From the NCBI RefSeq assembly GCF_003289945.1, contig NZ_QMBP01000025.1:1-64000 (forward strand): 64,000 nucleotides of DNA, in the 5' to 3' direction. The notes under the pieces are model-generated. The model made no database searches and was not told where the DNA came from. It was given only the letters and a program-made list of their open reading frames with translations. The position numbers and the translations under genes were made by a program. This stretch comes from Mesorhizobium hawassense. GTDB taxonomy: Bacteria; Pseudomonadota; Alphaproteobacteria; Rhizobiales; Rhizobiaceae. Below, piece after piece: positions 49,746-58,994 of this stretch. Position 1 is the stretch's first letter, and every line of letters starts with the position of its first letter.

Positions 49746-51014
49746 ATGCGGATTTTGTTATCGACTTACGGCTCGCGCGGCGACGTCGAGCCGCTGGCGG
49801 CGCTGGGCGCGGCATTGCGGGCGCATGGCGCCGAAGCCAGGGTGAGCGCGCCGGGCGACGATGAGTTTGCCGCCCTCGCCGCCCGTGCCGGCGTGGCTTT
49901 CGTGCCAGCCTTCGCGCCGGTGCGCGAATGGGCGAAGGAAATGATCCATCGGTCGCGATCGGCCTCGCCCGAGGACCGGGCCAGGCTCATTTCCGGCCAG
50001 GCGGCCGAGATCGTTGCAAGGCAATATGCGGCGCTGAGCGCGGCCGCCGAAGGCTGCGACGCCGTGGTGGCGTTCGGCCTGTTTCCGTCCTGCGCCGCCG
50101 CGCGGATGGTCGCGGAGCGACGCGGCATGCGCTACATGCTCGGCACGTTTTGCCCCATCTGGCTGCCGTCGCCGCACAACCGACCGCATGAGTATCCAAG
50201 CCATCCGCTGCCGATCGGGGTGACCGACAACCGGCTGTTGTGGGAAACAGATATCCGGACCAAGAACGCGCTGTTCGGCGAGGCGATCAACGGCCACCGT
50301 GCCTCGCTCGGACAGCCGCCGGTGCAAAATATCCGGGACTATGTCTATGGCGATACCGTCCTGCTCGCCTGCGACCCGGTGCTCGGGCCATGGCTGCCGT
50401 CGGACCTGATCGACGCGGTGCAGACCGGCGCCTTCATCCTGCCGGACGAACGCCCCCTCCCCGACGGGCTCGAAGCTTTCCTCGATGCCGGCTCGCCGCC
50501 CGTCTATGTCGGCTTCGGCTCGATATCGGTCGCGAGCGAAGCCGGCCGCGCCGCCATCGAGGCGATACGCGCCAAGGGCCTTCGCATTGTGATCGCGCAG
50601 GGCTGGGCTGGGCTCGGCCGCATCGACGATGGCGACGACTGTTTCGTGACCGGCGAGGTCAACCAGCAGGCGCTGTTCGGCCGCGTCGCCACCGTCATTC
50701 ATCACGGCGGCGCAGGCACCACGGTCGCCGCCGCGCGGGCGGGAGCGCCGCAGGTGATCGTGCCGCAGATCGGCGACCAGCCTTACTGGGCAAAGCGCGC
50801 CGCCGAGCTCGGCATCGGCGCCGCGCATGACGGCCCGGTGCCGACGAGGGCATCGTTGTCGGCGGCGCTGGACAAGGCGCTCGCGCCCGAAACCCGCGCT
50901 CGGGCGAATGCGGTCGCTCGCCTGATCCGCGCCGACGGCGCCGAGATGGCCGCAAAGCTGTTGTTGGAGACGATGGATCGGCGTGGACGTTTGAGACGAT
51001 CGGCTGGTGACTGA
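49746..51014 (+). CDS. UGT-like glycosyltransferase (GT1/GT28 fold)
   Basis: 422 residues. N-terminal MRILLSTYGSRGDVEPLAALG is the glycopeptide-type GT1 start; the C-terminal nucleotide-sugar site is VIHHGGAGTTVAAARAGAPQVIVP at about 317-340 followed by GDQPYWAKRA. It transfers sugar from a nucleotide donor to a lipid, sterol or secondary metabolite; acceptor unknown. CGGAGC precedes ATG 49746; the frame is open to 49683. Its stop abuts the stop of the convergent DUF4239 gene (51014/51015). Confidence 0.88.
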   Translation: MRILLSTYGSRGDVEPLAALGAALRAHGAEARVSAPGDDEFAALAARAGVAFVPAFAPVREWAKEMIHRSRSASPEDRARLISGQAAEIVARQYAALSAAAEGCDAVVAFGLFPSCAAARMVAERRGMRYMLGTFCPIWLPSPHNRPHEYPSHPLPIGVTDNRLLWETDIRTKNALFGEAINGHRASLGQPPVQNIRDYVYGDTVLLACDPVLGPWLPSDLIDAVQTGAFILPDERPLPDGLEAFLDAGSPPVYVGFGSISVASEAGRAAIEAIRAKGLRIVIAQGWAGLGRIDDGDDCFVTGEVNQQALFGRVATVIHHGGAGTTVAAARAGAPQVIVPQIGDQPYWAKRAAELGIGAAHDGPVPTRASLSAALDKALAPETRARANAVARLIRADGAEMAAKLLLETMDRRGRLRRSAGD

Positions 51015-51779
51015 CTATTGCGTGAGTTCCGCCAGCGCCCTTTGCAGGGGCGCCGGCGAGACCTGGATCGGGCCGGAGAAGGGGCTGTCCATGTCGACGA
51101 TCAAGTAGATCGCCGCGGCCGCCAGCGCCCCGGAAACGAGGCACGTGAAGACGATCGTTCCATTGCGCGGTGCCCGGAAGCCGAAGCTGGCGAAGATCAG
51201 CGTCAGCCAGGCGACGAGCAGGACGATCAGCGGCGCGGGGATGGCGCCTTCGGACTGCTCGGCAAGTATCCAGCGTTGCTCGATCACTTTCTGCAGCTGC
51301 TGTGTTGCGGCCTGCTGCGCAGCGATCTGCTTGGCATCGGTAGGCGTCAATCCAGCGACGATGTCGCCAACCTGATTGAGCAGCAGTTCCGACAGCCTGC
51401 TCGGGACCACTGTCGTGTCGCTGTTCGCGGTCGAGGTGTCTACGACGCGCTGCACGTAGGCGGTGAGCGACTGCCGGGCGCTGTCCGTCTCCGGTCCGTA
51501 ATGTCGGAGCGTTCGGTCGAGCAGGATAAGATCGGTGGCGAAGGTGTGGACGTTGCCGTTGATGGACTCGAACGTGTTCTTGGCCGAGTTGATCATGAGG
51601 CCGAGCATCAATGAGGACATCACCACGAAAAGGTTCGCGGCAAGCCGCACCACCGCGCTGGTGTCGTCCCCAAGGTGGTGAGCGGGGAAGCGCTCATGCA
51701 CCATCAGGCCGACCAACGAGGCCCCGGCCAGACAAGCAAAGATCGCTGCTCCTACAAGCACTTCGCCCATGAGTGACAT
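51015..51779 (-). CDS. DUF4239 (bestrophin-like) membrane protein
   Basis: About 254 residues with two membrane helices at each end (VLVGAAIFACLAGASLVGLM, LAANLFVVMSSLMLGLMI, and IVLLVAWLTLIFASFGF, IVFTCLVSGALAAAAIYLIV) around a soluble, helical middle. This is the DUF4239 layout; function unknown. ATG 51779 or ATG 51770 both fit, and no strong SD decides. Convergent with the glycosyltransferase without a gap. Confidence 0.78.
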   Translation of the reverse strand: MSLMGEVLVGAAIFACLAGASLVGLMVHERFPAHHLGDDTSAVVRLAANLFVVMSSLMLGLMINSAKNTFESINGNVHTFATDLILLDRTLRHYGPETDSARQSLTAYVQRVVDTSTANSDTTVVPSRLSELLLNQVGDIVAGLTPTDAKQIAAQQAATQQLQKVIEQRWILAEQSEGAIPAPLIVLLVAWLTLIFASFGFRAPRNGTIVFTCLVSGALAAAAIYLIVDMDSPFSGPIQVSPAPLQRALAELTQ

Positions 51780-51983
51780 TTTAGCCAAGGCGCGGCCCTT
51801 GCCAATTGCCCGTGGAGCGGTTGAATCGACATCATAGCATAACGGCGTATGTTGTTGGCCGGCAGGGAGCATTTGCGCCGGGCTCCGCGCGCCGTGGAAC
51901 GAAGGTCGAAAACCGCTTCCAATACTGGTGCAAGACGCTATCTATGACGCCGGGGCGGCTCCCAATCATTCACGAGGCTATCC

Positions 51984-52769
51984 ATGACAATTCGCGCTGT
52001 CGTCTGGGGCGAGAACATCCATGAGCGGACCAATGAGGTGGTCGCCGGCATCTATCCGGAAGGCATGCACGCGACGATCGCCAAGGCGCTCTCCGCCGAC
52101 AAGGCGATCTCCGCCTCGACCGCGACGCTGGAGCAGCCGGAGCACGGCCTGCCGGAAGCCCGCCTCGCCGAGACCGACGTGCTGGTCTGGTGGGGCCACA
52201 AGGACCATGGCGCGGTCGCCGACGAGGTGGTCGAGCGGGTCGCGAAGCGCGTCTGGGAAGGCATGGGGCTGATCGTCCTCCATTCCGGCCATTTCTCGAA
52301 GATCTTCAAGCGGCTGATGGGCACCTCCTGCACGCTGAAATGGCGCGAGGCCGGCGAGCGCGAGCGGCTTTGGGTGACGAGCCCGAACCATCCGATCGCC
52401 GAAGGCGTCGGCGAGTTCTTCGAGCTCGAGAACGAGGAGATGTATGGCGAGCAGTTCGCCGTGCCCGAGCCGCTGGAAACCGTGTTCATTTCCTGGTTCC
52501 AGGGCGGCGAGGTTTTCCGCTCCGGCCTGACTTACCGGCGCGGCGCCGGCAATGTCTTCTACTTCCGCCCCGGACACGAAACCTATCCGACCTATCATGA
52601 TGCGATGGTCCAGAAGGTGCTGCGCAACGCGGTGAAATGGGCGCACAACCCGCAAGGGTCGAACCCCGCGATCCTCAAGGCGCCGAACGTGCCGGTCGAG
52701 AAGGCGCTGGAGCCGATCGAGGAGCGCGGCGGCAAGCTGCATGCGCATGGCGAGGCCGGCTTCCGCTAA
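51984..52769 (+). CDS. thuA: ThuA-family trehalose/sugar catabolism protein
   Basis: 261 residues with the ThuA patterns VWWGHKDHG, VLHSGHFSKIFKRLMG and RPGHETYPTYHD. ThuA of Sinorhizobium works with the dehydrogenase ThuB in trehalose and related disaccharide use. GAGG precedes ATG 51984. The next gene encodes a Gfo/Idh/MocA dehydrogenase in the same orientation (gap of about 100 bases), which matches the thuA-thuB order. The thu transporter genes are absent here, so the substrate is not assured. Confidence 0.85.
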   Translation: MTIRAVVWGENIHERTNEVVAGIYPEGMHATIAKALSADKAISASTATLEQPEHGLPEARLAETDVLVWWGHKDHGAVADEVVERVAKRVWEGMGLIVLHSGHFSKIFKRLMGTSCTLKWREAGERERLWVTSPNHPIAEGVGEFFELENEEMYGEQFAVPEPLETVFISWFQGGEVFRSGLTYRRGAGNVFYFRPGHETYPTYHDAMVQKVLRNAVKWAHNPQGSNPAILKAPNVPVEKALEPIEERGGKLHAHGEAGFR

Positions 52770-52870
52770 AAAGGAGCAACCGTTCTTCGTCCGGGATTGC
52801 GTAGAAATCCCGCCTGGCTCACATTCCCTCAAATCTTTGAATCGAACCAAATCGCTCGGAGGAGCAAAAG

Positions 52871-53929
52871 ATGCGGCTTTTGATACTGGGGACCGGCTGG
52901 ATGGCGCAGGAACATGCCCGTCGCTTCGGCGCCATCGAGGGTGTCGAGCTGGCGGCGGCCGTCGACGTCGATGAAAAGCGCGTCGGCGAGTTCGCGGACG
53001 GCTTCAAGATCCCGAAGCGTTTCACCTCGCTGGAGGCTGCGCTCGACTGGGGCGATTTCGACGCAGTCGCCAATGTCACGCCAGACCGCATCCACCACCC
53101 GACCACCATGGCGCTGGTCGCCGCCGGCAGGCCGGTGCTGTGCGAGAAGCCGCTGGCGGAGAATTTCGGCAAGGCCAGCGAGATGGCCGATGCCGCGGAA
53201 GCCGCCGGCATCGTCAATATGGTCAACCTCACCTATCGCAACGTCGCCGCGCTGCAGAAGGCGCGCCAGATGGTGCAGGCCGGCGAGGTCGGCACGGTGC
53301 GGCATGTCGAGGCGTCCTATCTGCAGAGCTGGCTGGTGTCGAAATTCTGGGGCGACTGGCGCACCGATCCGAAATGGCTGTGGCGGCTGTCGCGCGGCCA
53401 CGGCTCCAACGGCGTGCTCGGCGATGTCGGCATCCACATCCTCGACTTCGCCAGCTATGGCGCGGCGCTCGACATCGACCATGTGTTCTGCCGGCTGCGC
53501 GCCTTCGACAAGGCGCCGGGCAACCGCATCGGCGAGTACCAGCTCGACGCCAATGACAGTTTCGCCATGACGCTCGACTTCGCCAACGGCGCCTTCGGCG
53601 TGGTGCATGCCAGCCGCTGGGCCACCGGTCACATGAACGAATTGCGCCTGCGCATCTATGGCGACAAGGGCGGCGTCGAGGTGGTGCACAATCTCGAAGG
53701 CTCGGCTCTGAAGGCCTGTATCGGCAACAACATCGAGAGCGCCAAATGGGAGGAGCTCGACGCCGGCACCGTGCCGACCAACTACCAGCGCTTCGTCGAG
53801 GCTGTGAGGAGCGGCGTGCAGGCCGAACCGACCTTCCGCCACGCGGCGGGCCTGCAGAAGGTGCTGGACCTCGCCGTGGTGTCGGATGAGAAACGCGCGG
53901 AGTTGAGGGCCAAGGCGGATACGCAGTAA
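52871..53929 (+). CDS. Gfo/Idh/MocA-family dehydrogenase (ThuB-like)
   Basis: 352 residues. N-terminal Rossmann motif ILGTGWMAQEHAR, the CEKPL catalytic Lys motif in the middle, and a C-terminal domain with GVLGDVGIHILDF (catalytic His). It oxidises a sugar or cyclitol with NAD(P). It follows thuA in the same order as in sinorhizobial thuAB, hence a likely trehalose-pathway 3-keto-sugar enzyme. GGAGGAG precedes ATG 52871. Its stop overlaps an upstream ATG option of the GFA gene. Confidence 0.85.
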   Translation: MRLLILGTGWMAQEHARRFGAIEGVELAAAVDVDEKRVGEFADGFKIPKRFTSLEAALDWGDFDAVANVTPDRIHHPTTMALVAAGRPVLCEKPLAENFGKASEMADAAEAAGIVNMVNLTYRNVAALQKARQMVQAGEVGTVRHVEASYLQSWLVSKFWGDWRTDPKWLWRLSRGHGSNGVLGDVGIHILDFASYGAALDIDHVFCRLRAFDKAPGNRIGEYQLDANDSFAMTLDFANGAFGVVHASRWATGHMNELRLRIYGDKGGVEVVHNLEGSALKACIGNNIESAKWEELDAGTVPTNYQRFVEAVRSGVQAEPTFRHAAGLQKVLDLAVVSDEKRAELRAKADTQ

Positions 53930-53952
53930 TGTCCCTGCAGGGAGGAGCCTCT

Positions 53953-54354
53953 ATGGTCACGCGTCGCGCCGAATGTTCCTGCGGTCAGTTGTCAGCCACG
54001 TGCTCGGGCGAGCCGGTCCGCATCTCGGTGTGCCATTGCCTGGATTGCAAGCGGCGCACCGGCAGCGCCTTCAGCTACAACGTCCGGTTTGCCGAGGCTG
54101 ACGTGTCGATAGAGGGGCGCGCCCTCGAGTTCACGCGCGTCGGCGAGCTGGGCGGCCGCGTCATCTACAGCTTCTGCCCGGACTGCGGCACCACCGTCCA
54201 CTATCGCATCGACACGCAGCCCGGCCTTACCGCCATTCCGGTCGGCGCGTTCGCGGACCCGTCGTTTCCGCCGCCCTTCCAGTCCTTCTACCACGACAGC
54301 CGCCGGTGCGAATGGGTCGAGATCAAGGCCGAACCGCTGGCGACGTTCGGTTGA
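53953..54354 (+). CDS. GFA-family (glutathione-dependent formaldehyde-activating-like) protein
   Basis: 133 residues with the zinc ligands of the Mss4-like fold: C8 and C10 (ECSC), C27, C29 and C32 (CHCLDC), then C75 and C78 (FCPDCGTT). GFA enzymes speed S-hydroxymethylglutathione formation, but most small homologues like this have other, unknown roles. AGGGAGGAG upstream supports ATG 53953 rather than the ATG at 53929 that overlaps the preceding stop. It follows the ThuB-like gene closely, so may be co-transcribed. Confidence 0.82.
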   Translation: MVTRRAECSCGQLSATCSGEPVRISVCHCLDCKRRTGSAFSYNVRFAEADVSIEGRALEFTRVGELGGRVIYSFCPDCGTTVHYRIDTQPGLTAIPVGAFADPSFPPPFQSFYHDSRRCEWVEIKAEPLATFG

Positions 54355-54410
54355 AGACGCCGGGTAGAAGTAGTGGCAAACGCGGATACGCGGCGGGGCC
54401 GAAACTGCTG

Positions 54411-54433
54411 ATCTCCCCCCTCGCGGGGGAGAT
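54411..54433. terminator. Hairpin between convergent GFA and BKACE genes
   Basis: ATCTCCCCC, CTCGC, GGGGGAGAT: a 9-bp perfect stem with 5-base loop. The arms are identical to the hairpin in the element at 7678-7700 and 7975-7997, so it is a repeat-derived hairpin. Lying ten bases beyond the BKACE stop, it can terminate both convergent genes, although there is no T-run. Confidence 0.6.
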
Positions 54434-54442
54434 TGGCTGTCA

Positions 54443-55165
54443 TCACGCCCCGCGATAAATCCCGACCGCTGCGGCGACCAGCGCGGCGTTGCCGTCCGCC
54501 ACTGCGCCGTCCGGCAACTCCTTGCCGTCCTCCAGCCCGACCCGCGTCGAAAACTTCCGCGCCGCCGCCCTTTCCACGAAAGGCCACACGGTCGCGTTCT
54601 CGCCATGCAGCAGGATGGAGCGGCGGATGCTGGCGCGCTCCAGCACCGTCTCGATGCCGTCGGCGACGGCGAAGGCCTCGTCCAGCGCCTGCTCGGAAAT
54701 CTCGATCAGCACGCGCAGCACCCGGCCGCCATGGTCGAGGCCGACCAGCCGCTCGGCGTCGGCGATGGACGCCAATCCAGCCTCGATGCCGATGCCGCGT
54801 TGGCGCAGGCTTTCCATGACGACGGGCGCCGCCGTCTCGCTGAGATTGACCGAGGCATAATCGGGCAGCTCGCGCCAGCCGGAGATGGCAACCAGCGTGC
54901 GCAGATCATCCTTCTCGATCCAGGCGCCGGTGGAGACGCCGATCAGCGTTCCAGGACAGGCACGGCGGAGCACCGCGACCGTTCCGTCCATCGCCTCGGG
55001 CGCCAGGCTCTCCCGGCCATCGGCGCCGCGCGCATGCACATGCAGCTCGGCCGCGCCCGCCGCCATCGAGGCCGCGGCGTCGCGCGCCATCGCCCCGGGG
55101 TCGAGCGGCAAAGCGGGATGAAAGTCGGCGGGTCGGGCGCCGTTGATGCAGGCCTGGACGATCAT
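54443..55165 (-). CDS. BKACE (beta-keto acid cleavage, DUF849) enzyme
   Basis: 240 residues, shorter than the 270-300 of the founding 3-keto-5-aminohexanoate cleavage enzyme. The zinc site HVH (42-44, LHVHARG) is present, and the aldolase-type barrel motifs VSTGAW, YASVNLSE, GIEAGLAS and ILLHGEN (Glu) follow. BKACE enzymes transfer the acetoacetyl part of a beta-keto acid to acetyl-CoA. Substrate is unknown; its neighbours, a guanidino enzyme and an M20 amidohydrolase, suggest a nitrogenous acid. The gene is third in a minus-strand set (gap of 160 bases to the next). Confidence 0.85.
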   Translation of the reverse strand: MIVQACINGARPADFHPALPLDPGAMARDAAASMAAGAAELHVHARGADGRESLAPEAMDGTVAVLRRACPGTLIGVSTGAWIEKDDLRTLVAISGWRELPDYASVNLSETAAPVVMESLRQRGIGIEAGLASIADAERLVGLDHGGRVLRVLIEISEQALDEAFAVADGIETVLERASIRRSILLHGENATVWPFVERAAARKFSTRVGLEDGKELPDGAVADGNAALVAAAVGIYRGA

Positions 55166-55324
55166 CTATGCGGCAATCCTGTTTCGGGCGGCGAGAGCCT
55201 AGCGCAGGATCGGATTGGCCGGAACCGGAGCGATCAAATCTCCTGACAGGCCGCACAGCAATGTCCCTCTGGTCGGTGGGCCAGAGGGTAAGCTTTCATG
55301 GGCGATGGCGAACTTCGAAATCCG

Positions 55325-56257
55325 TTACGCCGGCACGCGCTTCAGCGCCTGCGCCATGCAGTGGATGCCGCCGCCGGTCTTGGAGATCTCGCTCATGTCG
55401 ACGGCCGCGACCTCGAAGCCGCGCGCCTTCAGCTTTTCGATCAGCGTCTTGCTGGAGGTCGGCGCGATCACCCTGTCCTTGCCGAGAGACATGAAGTTGC
55501 AGCCGAGCGCCATCGTGTCCTGAAAGGGCACGTCGATGATCTCGTGGCCCTTGCCTTTCAGCCAGTCGACGATGCCGGGCTCGGTGCAGGCAAGGCAGAC
55601 GGCGGTGAGCTTCTCGGCGATCGGCACCACCATCAGATCGATATGGACGTAATATTCGTCGATGAAGGCAAGGCGCGTCTCCCAACCCTCCTTGTCGAAC
55701 CAGGCCTGCACTTGGCGCGCGCCCTCTTCCTGCGTGCGGGCGCCGCCGCAGCCGATCAGCACCACGCCGTCCTCGATGACGTTGAAGTCGCCACCCTCGA
55801 AGGTGCCTGCCGTCACCATGTCGTAGATCGGGATGCCGAGCTTTTCATAGGTGCGGATGGCGGCATAGTTCTCGCCGCGCCGCCACCAGTTGGCCATGGC
55901 GGTGATGAATGCGCCGTATGGCGTCATGACGCTGGAGTCGCGCGAATAGACCTGCATCGGCAGTTCGGGCGTCGGCTCGTGCCAGTGGATGTTGACGCCG
56001 AAATGCTCGTAGGCGGCAACGAGGTCCTTGTGCTGCGCCTGCGCGATCTGGACGTTGCAGGGCGCCTCGCGCAGGTGCTTCCGCGACAGCGAGCTGGTCG
56101 ACAAATGGCGCAGGAAGTTCGGCGAGCCGAGCAGCACGTCGGTCAGCACATCGGTCTCGTTAGCGAAGCCCCAGGCGGTCAACGGCTTGGTGCCGCCATT
56201 GGGGTTGCGGCGCTGCAGCGAGAACGGCTCGGCGACGATGCGGTCATGGACGGTCAT
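55325..56257 (-). CDS. Guanidino-group-modifying enzyme (DDAH/arginine deiminase-like)
   Basis: 310 residues of the amidinotransferase superfamily. The catalytic set is visible: FEGGDFN (Glu/Asp), YVHIDLMVV (His-x-Asp) and GGGIHCMAQ with nucleophile Cys300 close to the C-terminus. It would hydrolyse or transfer a guanidino carbon, as do DDAH, arginine deiminase and amidinotransferases; which one is undecided. ATG 56257 has GAGGAG upstream. It lies 31 bases behind the M20 amidohydrolase, so probably one operon. Confidence 0.85.
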   Translation of the reverse strand: MTVHDRIVAEPFSLQRRNPNGGTKPLTAWGFANETDVLTDVLLGSPNFLRHLSTSSLSRKHLREAPCNVQIAQAQHKDLVAAYEHFGVNIHWHEPTPELPMQVYSRDSSVMTPYGAFITAMANWWRRGENYAAIRTYEKLGIPIYDMVTAGTFEGGDFNVIEDGVVLIGCGGARTQEEGARQVQAWFDKEGWETRLAFIDEYYVHIDLMVVPIAEKLTAVCLACTEPGIVDWLKGKGHEIIDVPFQDTMALGCNFMSLGKDRVIAPTSSKTLIEKLKARGFEVAAVDMSEISKTGGGIHCMAQALKRVPA

Positions 56258-56288
56258 GGGGTTCTCCTCGAGCTAAGTTGTTGGTCAG

Positions 56289-57884
56289 TCATGCGGTGGA
56301 AGCAGCCGGAATCCACCAGTCGCGCCCGCGCGGCGTAGTGACATATTCCGGCCAGCGAAAATTGATCGGCGCTTCGTAGTCGCAAAGCGGCGCGATCCAG
56401 TTCGAGCCGCCGACGCCGCCGCCGGTTCGCTCGACGAACTCGCCCATCGCGGCGTCGCGCGCGGCCTTGTCCTCGAGCAGGCGCAGCGCCGTCAGCGCGA
56501 CGGTCTTGGCGGCGCAGGTGACCATCGGGTCGATGGTGGCCGGGATGCCGCCCAGCGCGTTCATCACCCATGCCGGATAGGTATGGCCCTTGGGCGCGCG
56601 CAGCGCCGGACGGGCGACGTAGAAGCGCGATGTCGGCGCGTGCCAGCTCATGTCGGTGTAGTCGTCAGAGGTCGAGTTCACCTGCGACGGCGGCAGGTCG
56701 CGGCGCAGGATCGCTTCCGCCTCGCGCGGCGTGATCAGCCGCTCCAGCTCATCGATGAACGGGTTCTCCGTCGCCTCGCCGCCGGCATTGACCTGGACCT
56801 CGCGGGCGATGGCCCTTGCCTCTTCATTCCACTGCGGCGCGCCGACAGTGGAGAGGGCCGCGTAGGTGATGTCGGCCATGGCGTGGTTGGCCAGGCCCGG
56901 CCGCGACTTCGACACCCAGTGGCGCTCGTAGCGGCAGCCGCTCATCCTAGCCGCCGCTTCCGCGTTGCGGTCGAGCACGGCTGTCACCTGCTCGGCCATA
57001 CGAATAGTCGGCACGCGGATCATGTACTGGATTTCGGCAAGGCCGGCCGGCAGGTTGTCGGCGGTCGCCTGCCCTGCCGTCAGGATCGCTTCGCTGATCG
57101 ACCAGCCGCCCTGATGGGTCAGCATGGAATCGCGCAGCGCCTTGGAGGCCATATACATCATCATCAGCGCGTCATTGGCGCCGGGCGCCCTGACCGCGGA
57201 GTGCGCCTGCGGGATCGGCGCACCGTCGCTTGCCGCGCGGCCCCAATTTTCGGGTTCGTCGCAGACGAAGCGATAGATCATCGCATAGGCCGCGCCGCAA
57301 TGCGTGTCCCAGCGTGCGGTGTTGCAGAGCGGCAGCATGTAGAAGGGATGGAAGGAGATCATGCCGGCGAGGCCGTCATAATAGCCTTTTGCCGCATGGA
57401 TCGGCTTCGAACCCCTCACCTTCTCGGCCGGCTCGCCGGTGAAGCGCAGCGTGCCCTTGATGCCGTGCTCCAGCATCGCGGCCTTGGCGGCGAGAAGCCC
57501 GCCGAGGCTGCCGATGCCGAGGCCCGAATGCGGATCGGTGTGGCCACCCGCTTCGACACCAAGGCCCGGCCGCGCGCGCTTCACCGTCGCGGCATCCTGG
57601 CAATTGCCGGGCACGGCGTCGTACTCGCCATACATGCCGATCACCGGGCCGTCGCCATTGGTCCAATGGGCGCAGAAGGCCGTCGGCATGCCGCCGGAGC
57701 CTTCCTCGACCGAGAAGCCCTCGCGCTTCAGCCGGTCGACATACCAGGCCGCCGACTGGTATTCGCGCCAGGCGGTTTCGCCGAAATCGAAGATGGTGCG
57801 CGTCCAGGCCGACAGCAGCGGCTGGATACCGTCGATGCAGGCAAGCGCGGTTTCCTGCGCGGAACTCGTCACCGGTTTGTCCAT
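56289..57884 (-). CDS. M20-family amidohydrolase, AbgB-like
   Basis: 531 residues. The order EAGGHTDPHSGLGIG, FTGEPAEKVRGSKP, QVNAGGEATENPF and SDDYTDMSWHAPT follows AbgB (p-aminobenzoyl-glutamate amidase subunit). The usual zinc pocket HDCGH reads TDPHSG here, so a Cys ligand is replaced by Asp; metal binding may differ. It would hydrolyse an amide or N-acyl amino acid. The start ATG 57884 is the first good one in frame (frame open to 57983 but that lies within the promoter), with weak SD. It is divergent from the LysR gene 82 bases away. Confidence 0.85.
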   Translation of the reverse strand: MDKPVTSSAQETALACIDGIQPLLSAWTRTIFDFGETAWREYQSAAWYVDRLKREGFSVEEGSGGMPTAFCAHWTNGDGPVIGMYGEYDAVPGNCQDAATVKRARPGLGVEAGGHTDPHSGLGIGSLGGLLAAKAAMLEHGIKGTLRFTGEPAEKVRGSKPIHAAKGYYDGLAGMISFHPFYMLPLCNTARWDTHCGAAYAMIYRFVCDEPENWGRAASDGAPIPQAHSAVRAPGANDALMMMYMASKALRDSMLTHQGGWSISEAILTAGQATADNLPAGLAEIQYMIRVPTIRMAEQVTAVLDRNAEAAARMSGCRYERHWVSKSRPGLANHAMADITYAALSTVGAPQWNEEARAIAREVQVNAGGEATENPFIDELERLITPREAEAILRRDLPPSQVNSTSDDYTDMSWHAPTSRFYVARPALRAPKGHTYPAWVMNALGGIPATIDPMVTCAAKTVALTALRLLEDKAARDAAMGEFVERTGGGVGGSNWIAPLCDYEAPINFRWPEYVTTPRGRDWWIPAASTA

Positions 57885-57966
57885 GGTACAAAGAAAGCAG
57901 TGAAGCGGCTCGTCAAAAAGTGATATGTTTTCCCGGCTCGTGCAAATTCGGTTCACCTGAGGCCCC

Positions 57967-58863
57967 TTGCGCATACCATCCACGCAGGCGCTGCGCGCCC
58001 TCGACAGCTTCGCCCGTCACGGCAGCGTGTGGCGCGCCGCCGACGAGCTCCACCTCACCCGCAGCGCCGTTTCGCACCAGCTTCGGCTGCTCGAGCGCGA
58101 TCTTGGCTTCGATCTCTTGCAGCGCATCGGCAAGGGCGTGGCACTGACGCCGCGCGGCCAGCGCTATGCCTCGGACGTTCGCAAGGCGCTCACCGTGCTC
58201 GGCGACGCCGGGACGCAGACCAATGGCGCCGGCGTCGGCGGCTCCTTCGCCATCTCCTGCCCACCAGGCTTCGCCTCGATGTTCCTGTGCATCCATATCG
58301 GCGAGTTCCAGCAAGTGTATCCGGATGTGGCGCTGTCCGTGCTGACGCCGCGCCGCCTCGACGACGTCTCAAATCCGGACGCCGACGCCTTCATCGCCTT
58401 CGGCGTCGGCAACTGGCCGAACCGGGCGGTGGAGTTGCTTTGCGAAGTTTCCTTCATGCCGCTCTGCAGCCCGACGCTGCTCAACAAGGTCGGCGGCTTT
58501 GCCAAGCCCGCCGACGTGCTGCGCGCCAACCTGCTGCATCTCAGCGACACCGAGGACTGGGCGCGCTGGCTGGCGCTGTCCAAGGTGGAGAACCCCGATA
58601 CCGAGGGCGGCATCTTCTTTTCCGACATGAACCTCGTCTTCTCAGCGGCGATCGCCGGCCAGGGCATTGCCCTTGGTGACGAGTTGCTCGGCCGTCGCGC
58701 GCTGAGCGAGGGCCGTCTGGTCAAGCCGTTCGAGGCGTCGGTGCCCTCGCCGCGCGCCTATTTCCTGGTGTTCGAGCATGCCAAGGCGAGACACCCGGTG
58801 CTCAACGCCTTCAGCGACTGGCTGCGGGCTAAGCTGTCGGAGAGCAGCCAGACGAAGTATTGA
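57967..58863 (+). CDS. LysR-type regulator (GcvA-like) of the catabolic locus
   Basis: 298 residues. Winged helix-turn-helix in the first 60 residues (TQALRALDSFARHGSVWRAADELHLTRSAVSHQLRLLERDLG), then the substrate-binding domain. The N-terminus is typical of GcvA regulators. TTG 57967 with TGAGG is the likely start. It sits between the divergent amidohydrolase operon and the Pot-type transporter (same strand), so it probably activates one or both in response to the transported compound. Confidence 0.88.
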   Translation: MRIPSTQALRALDSFARHGSVWRAADELHLTRSAVSHQLRLLERDLGFDLLQRIGKGVALTPRGQRYASDVRKALTVLGDAGTQTNGAGVGGSFAISCPPGFASMFLCIHIGEFQQVYPDVALSVLTPRRLDDVSNPDADAFIAFGVGNWPNRAVELLCEVSFMPLCSPTLLNKVGGFAKPADVLRANLLHLSDTEDWARWLALSKVENPDTEGGIFFSDMNLVFSAAIAGQGIALGDELLGRRALSEGRLVKPFEASVPSPRAYFLVFEHAKARHPVLNAFSDWLRAKLSESSQTKY

Positions 58864-58994
58864 GAATGGCGCTCCAACGTCCACCGCCCGTCGCCCACCC
58901 GTGAATCAAATTTGCCGATCAGGCGAAAACTATTCGGTTGCGGTGAACGCGCGCCGTGCCTACGATTTCACCGGGAACTGAGGAAAGAGCCAGG

